64,000 bases of DNA, taken from NCBI RefSeq assembly GCF_007065885.1, contig NZ_CP041409.1, positions 682,001 through 746,000 on the forward strand. Direction: 5' to 3'. Positions 61,495-64,000 of the stretch are shown in pieces. Numbering within the stretch: the stretch's first letter is position 1; every line of letters begins with the position of its first letter. Source of the DNA: Altererythrobacter sp. TH136. GTDB lineage: Bacteria > Pseudomonadota > Alphaproteobacteria > Sphingomonadales > Sphingomonadaceae. The translations under genes and the position numbers were made by a program. A model generated the notes under the pieces. It made no database searches. It was given only the letters and a program-made list of their open reading frames with translations, and had not been told where the DNA came from.

Positions 61495-62931
61495 TCACAC
61501 GCGCCGGATCACCAGGTTGCGGATCTCACTCATGTCCTCCATCGCGAACCGGATCCCCTCGCGCCCCAGCCCGGAGTCCTTGACCCCGCCATAGGGCATG
61601 TTGTCCACGCGGTAACTCGGCACGTCGTTCACCACGATTCCGCCAACATCGAGCGTATCCCACGCTTCCAGCACCTGATGGATGTCGCGGGTGAACACGC
61701 CTGCCTGAAGGCCGAATTTGCTGTCGTTCACCTGTGCCAGCGCGGCATCCCAGTCGCTGAATGGCTGGAGGTTGGCGAGCGGGCCGAAAGCCTCCTCACG
61801 ATTGGCCTCGCAATCTTCCGGAACGCCTTCCAGCAGGGTCGCTTCCAGCATGTTGCCCATCCGCTCCCCGCCGCACAGCAGGGTCGCGCCGGCATCCACC
61901 GCGCGGTCGATCCAGCTCTTGAGGCGGGTGGCCTCCTGTTCGGAGATCATCGGCCCGATGAAGGTGTCGCGGTCCTTGGGATCGCCCGCGACAAGGGTTT
62001 TCGACCTGGCGACAAGCATGTCCTTGAACCGGTCGTAGATGCTGTCGTGAATCAGGATCCGCTGCACCCCGATACAGCTCTGGCCCGACTGGTAGAACGC
62101 GCCGAACACGATCCGCTCCAGCGCGTGGTCGAGGTCAGCATCCTTGTCGACGATAACCGCGGCGTTGCCGCCAAGTTCAAGGACGACCTTCTTCTTGCCG
62201 GCCCTGGCTTTCAAGTCCCAGCCCACGCCCGGGGAACCGGTGAAGGACAGCAGCTTGAGCCGCTTGTCCGTGGTGAACAAGTCCGCCCCGTCGCGGTGCG
62301 CCGGGAGGATGGAGAACGCGCCTTCAGGCAGCACGTCGCACTCGGCGAGCACTTCGCCCATGATGATCGCGCCGAGCGGGGTCAGGCTGGCCGGCTTCAT
62401 CACGAACGGACAGCCCATCGCAATGGCGGGGGCGATCTTGTGCGCGGCGAGGTTGAGCGGAAAATTGAACGGAGAGATGAAGCTGCACGGCCCGATCGGG
62501 ACGCGCCGCCACATGCCCATGTAGCCGCGCGCGCGGGGGCTGATGTCGAGCGGCTGGACCTCGCCGTAAATGCGGGTCGCCTCTTCGCTGGCGATGCGGA
62601 AGGTGTCGATCAGGCGGGTGACCTCACCCTCGGCATCCTTGATCGGCTTTCCCGCCTCGACGCAGAGGGCATAGGCGAGCTCGTCGAACCGCTCCTTGAA
62701 CCGCGCGACGCAGTGATCGAGCACGCCCTGTTTCTCGTAGCTCGCCAGCCGCGCCATCGGTTTGGCCGCGCGCACCGCGCCCGCGATCGCCTGCTCGATC
62801 ACGTCGGGGGTGGCCAGCGCGGTGCGGAATGCGACCTCGCCGGTGAACTTGTCCGTCACCGCCAGATCGGTGTTCGGCTGCGCTGCTTTGTTATTGAGGT
62901 AAAGCGGGTAGGTATCTTTGAGCAGTCCCAT
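61495..62931 (-). CDS. NAD(P)-dependent aldehyde dehydrogenase
   Basis: A 478-residue ALDH. Cofactor and catalytic features are FISPFNFPLNLAAHKIAPA, KPASLTPLGA, FTGSPGVGWDLKARAG, the general base in LELGGN and the nucleophile in GQSCIGVQR. The sequence resembles the lactaldehyde or non-phosphorylating glyceraldehyde-3-phosphate group, but the substrate cannot be fixed. It starts 12 bp after the hydroxyacid dehydrogenase gene, so the two may act on linked 2-hydroxy aldehydes or acids. Confidence 0.92.
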   Translation of the reverse strand: MGLLKDTYPLYLNNKAAQPNTDLAVTDKFTGEVAFRTALATPDVIEQAIAGAVRAAKPMARLASYEKQGVLDHCVARFKERFDELAYALCVEAGKPIKDAEGEVTRLIDTFRIASEEATRIYGEVQPLDISPRARGYMGMWRRVPIGPCSFISPFNFPLNLAAHKIAPAIAMGCPFVMKPASLTPLGAIIMGEVLAECDVLPEGAFSILPAHRDGADLFTTDKRLKLLSFTGSPGVGWDLKARAGKKKVVLELGGNAAVIVDKDADLDHALERIVFGAFYQSGQSCIGVQRILIHDSIYDRFKDMLVARSKTLVAGDPKDRDTFIGPMISEQEATRLKSWIDRAVDAGATLLCGGERMGNMLEATLLEGVPEDCEANREEAFGPLANLQPFSDWDAALAQVNDSKFGLQAGVFTRDIHQVLEAWDTLDVGGIVVNDVPSYRVDNMPYGGVKDSGLGREGIRFAMEDMSEIRNLVIRRV

Positions 62932-62943
62932 CGCGGTCGCGCG

Positions 62944-63882
62944 TCAATAACCGCGCGCGGGATCGAAGATGGGCGAGAGCGCATCGCCGGCCACGAATCG
63001 GCGACAGTTCTCGACGAACCGTTCGGCCGACCGCACAAACATCTTCGACTGCGCGCGGCCCGACAGGTGCATGGTGATCTGGGCGTTCTCCAGGTTCCAC
63101 AGGGGATCATCCGACGGCAGCGGTTCCGGCGTGGTCACGTCGAGCAACGCACCGCCGATGCGCTTGGCCTGCAGCGCTTCGACCAGGGCGTTCTGGTCAA
63201 CCACCGCGCCGCGCGCGATATTCACCAACACCGCGCTGTCCTTCATCGCCGCCAGTTCCGCCGCGCCGATCATGCTGTCGGTTTCGGGAGTAGCCGGGAC
63301 CGCCAGGATCACCCAGTCGAATTCACCCAGCCGCGCGTGCCACTCGTGCGGTCCGAGAGCCCCGGCCGCGGGGGTTCGGCGCACCGGGACGACCTCCACA
63401 TCGAACGCTTGCAGCCGCGTCATGATCAGTCCGCCGATGGCGCCGAGGCCCAGCAGCAGCGCACGGGTACCCGCCAGTTCCAGCTTGCCGGGGGAATCCA
63501 TCAGCCACTCGTGCCGATCCTGCGCCCGGACCACGTCCCGGTAACCCTTGGCGTGAGTCAGCATCAGCATGACGACATATTCGGCGATCGTGATCGCGTT
63601 GATCCCTGCTCCGTTGGTCACCGTCACCCGGCGCTCCGCCAAGAGGTCGAGAGGGAGGAAGTCGAGCCCGGCGTAGATCGAGTTCAGCCATGTCAGCTTG
63701 CCCGCGCGCCGCACCGCCTCGGCCATCGGCTCCTTCTTGTCGAGATCGAACCACCCGATCTCCGCCTCGGGCGCCAGGGCGAGCAGCTCTTCGACCGAGG
63801 TATACCAGCGCGGCTCGATCTCGGCCGGCAGGCGCGCTTCGATCAGCGGGCGAACCAGCCCGGACAGCACGGCAACCGTCAT
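62944..63882 (-). CDS. D-isomer-specific 2-hydroxyacid dehydrogenase
   Basis: A 312-residue NAD(P) enzyme. The Rossmann loop is LLLGLGAIGG; the catalytic arginine is in VNIARGAVVDQ; and the glutamate is in DVTTPEPLPSDDPLW; a histidine is in ITMHLSG. It resembles glyoxylate/hydroxypyruvate reductases. The start chosen is ATG 63880-63882, 5 codons inside the longest frame, because it overlaps the stop of the upstream cysS as ATGA. Confidence 0.9.
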   Translation of the reverse strand: MTVAVLSGLVRPLIEARLPAEIEPRWYTSVEELLALAPEAEIGWFDLDKKEPMAEAVRRAGKLTWLNSIYAGLDFLPLDLLAERRVTVTNGAGINAITIAEYVVMLMLTHAKGYRDVVRAQDRHEWLMDSPGKLELAGTRALLLGLGAIGGLIMTRLQAFDVEVVPVRRTPAAGALGPHEWHARLGEFDWVILAVPATPETDSMIGAAELAAMKDSAVLVNIARGAVVDQNALVEALQAKRIGGALLDVTTPEPLPSDDPLWNLENAQITMHLSGRAQSKMFVRSAERFVENCRRFVAGDALSPIFDPARGY

Positions 63883-64000
63883 AGTTTCCACTCCCACCCC
63901 AAAGGATCGCCATCCATCACCTCCACGCCCTGCGCTGCGAGCGCATCGCGGATGGCATCAGAGGTGCTAAAATCCTTCGCCGCGCGGGCTTCCTGGCGCT
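63879..64000 (-). CDS. cysS: Cysteinyl-tRNA synthetase, 3' end only
   Basis: Only the last 39 codons are in the window; the gene enters from the right edge. Translated on the minus strand, it reads RQEARAAKDFSTSDAIRDAL, then AAQGVEVMDGDPLGWEWKL and TGA (63881-63879). R-x2-AR-x2-KDF-x3-D-x-IRD-x-L with a closing GW-x-W is the classic CysS C-terminus. The stop overlaps the dehydrogenase start. The catalytic domain is not visible, so the call rests on this tail. Confidence 0.8.
   Translation of the reverse strand, partial: RQEARAAKDFSTSDAIRDALAAQGVEVMDGDPLGWEWKL

Noticed and set aside
1-64000. CRISPR arrays, tRNA and rRNA genes
   Set aside because: No regularly spaced repeats and no tRNA-like acceptor or T-loop patterns were found by eye on either strand; a tRNAscan or covariance search was not possible.

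Overview
This window looks like core chromosome of a GC-rich alphaproteobacterium, most likely Sphingomonadales (Erythrobacteraceae or Sphingomonadaceae). The evidence is a Shemin-type 5-aminolevulinate synthase (HemA), a Ros/MucR regulator with a Cys-x2-Asp metal site, a Fur protein without the E. coli CxxC pair, a DUF1489 protein, a DciA-type helicase loader, an EcfG-type stress promoter, and the gene order rpmF-plsX-fabH-ihfA-merR. I see no rRNA, tRNA, CRISPR array, prophage or complete insertion sequence. Genes are tightly packed: no gene-free stretch exceeds 300 bases, and many neighbours overlap by ATGA, GTGA or TGATG.

Layout. 1-4.8 kb: a truncated tandem-PAS sensor and pgi on the minus strand, then lepB-rnc-era on the plus strand. 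4.8-12.8 kb: a duplicated YcxB-like membrane protein, a 60-residue protein coupled to topA, dprA and plsY (minus), then murI and hemA (plus), with REP-like palindromes and a Fur-box-like dyad between them. 12.9-22 kb: a PAS-GGDEF-EAL-PilZ protein, a nitroreductase, the minus-strand polyamine cluster (carboxynorspermidine dehydrogenase, a frameshifted glyoxalase-fold gene, carboxynorspermidine decarboxylase, ornithine decarboxylase), a PLP dehydratase and two MAPEG genes. 22-31.5 kb, all minus: trxB, a tyrosine phosphatase, an aspartic protease, egtB-egtD (ergothioneine), a class II DAHP synthase and a double M16 peptidase. 31.5-39.6 kb, all plus: nfu, a nitroreductase, tsaB-rimI, mucR, fur-plsC-miaB-phoH-ybeY-corC.

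39.7-50.5 kb: convergent LysR and AraC regulators, a cyclophilin, mgtE, DUF1489, a stress-type hydrophilic protein with an EcfG promoter, a minus-strand beta-lactamase-fold/NudC/DsbA group, mutY divergent from dciA, and two thiol-disulfide proteins ahead of smc. 50.5-64 kb: smc, an LprI-like lipoprotein with a start-codon hairpin, GST, the minus operon rpmF-plsX-fabH-ihfA-merR, a third MAPEG gene, a metallo-beta-lactamase-fold hydrolase, an S24 repressor with a two-unit operator divergent from two small uncharacterised genes, and a minus operon cysS (3' end only)-hydroxyacid dehydrogenase-aldehyde dehydrogenase.

Functional themes are phospholipid and fatty acid synthesis (plsY, plsC, plsX, fabH), RNA and translation maturation (rnc, era, miaB, ybeY, tsaB, rimI), iron and heme (fur, hemA, nfu), redox control (trxB, DsbA-like, egtBD) and polyamine synthesis by the carboxyspermidine route. 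I did not find an obviously new multi-gene system. The most unusual signals are small: a dispersed TGTGACACN direct repeat, one copy of which lies in a 39-codon ORF abutting lepB; a 12-bp hairpin ending exactly on a start codon; the frameshifted gene inside the spermidine operon; the EcfG promoter of the hydrophilic gene; and the S24 operator pair beside two small genes.
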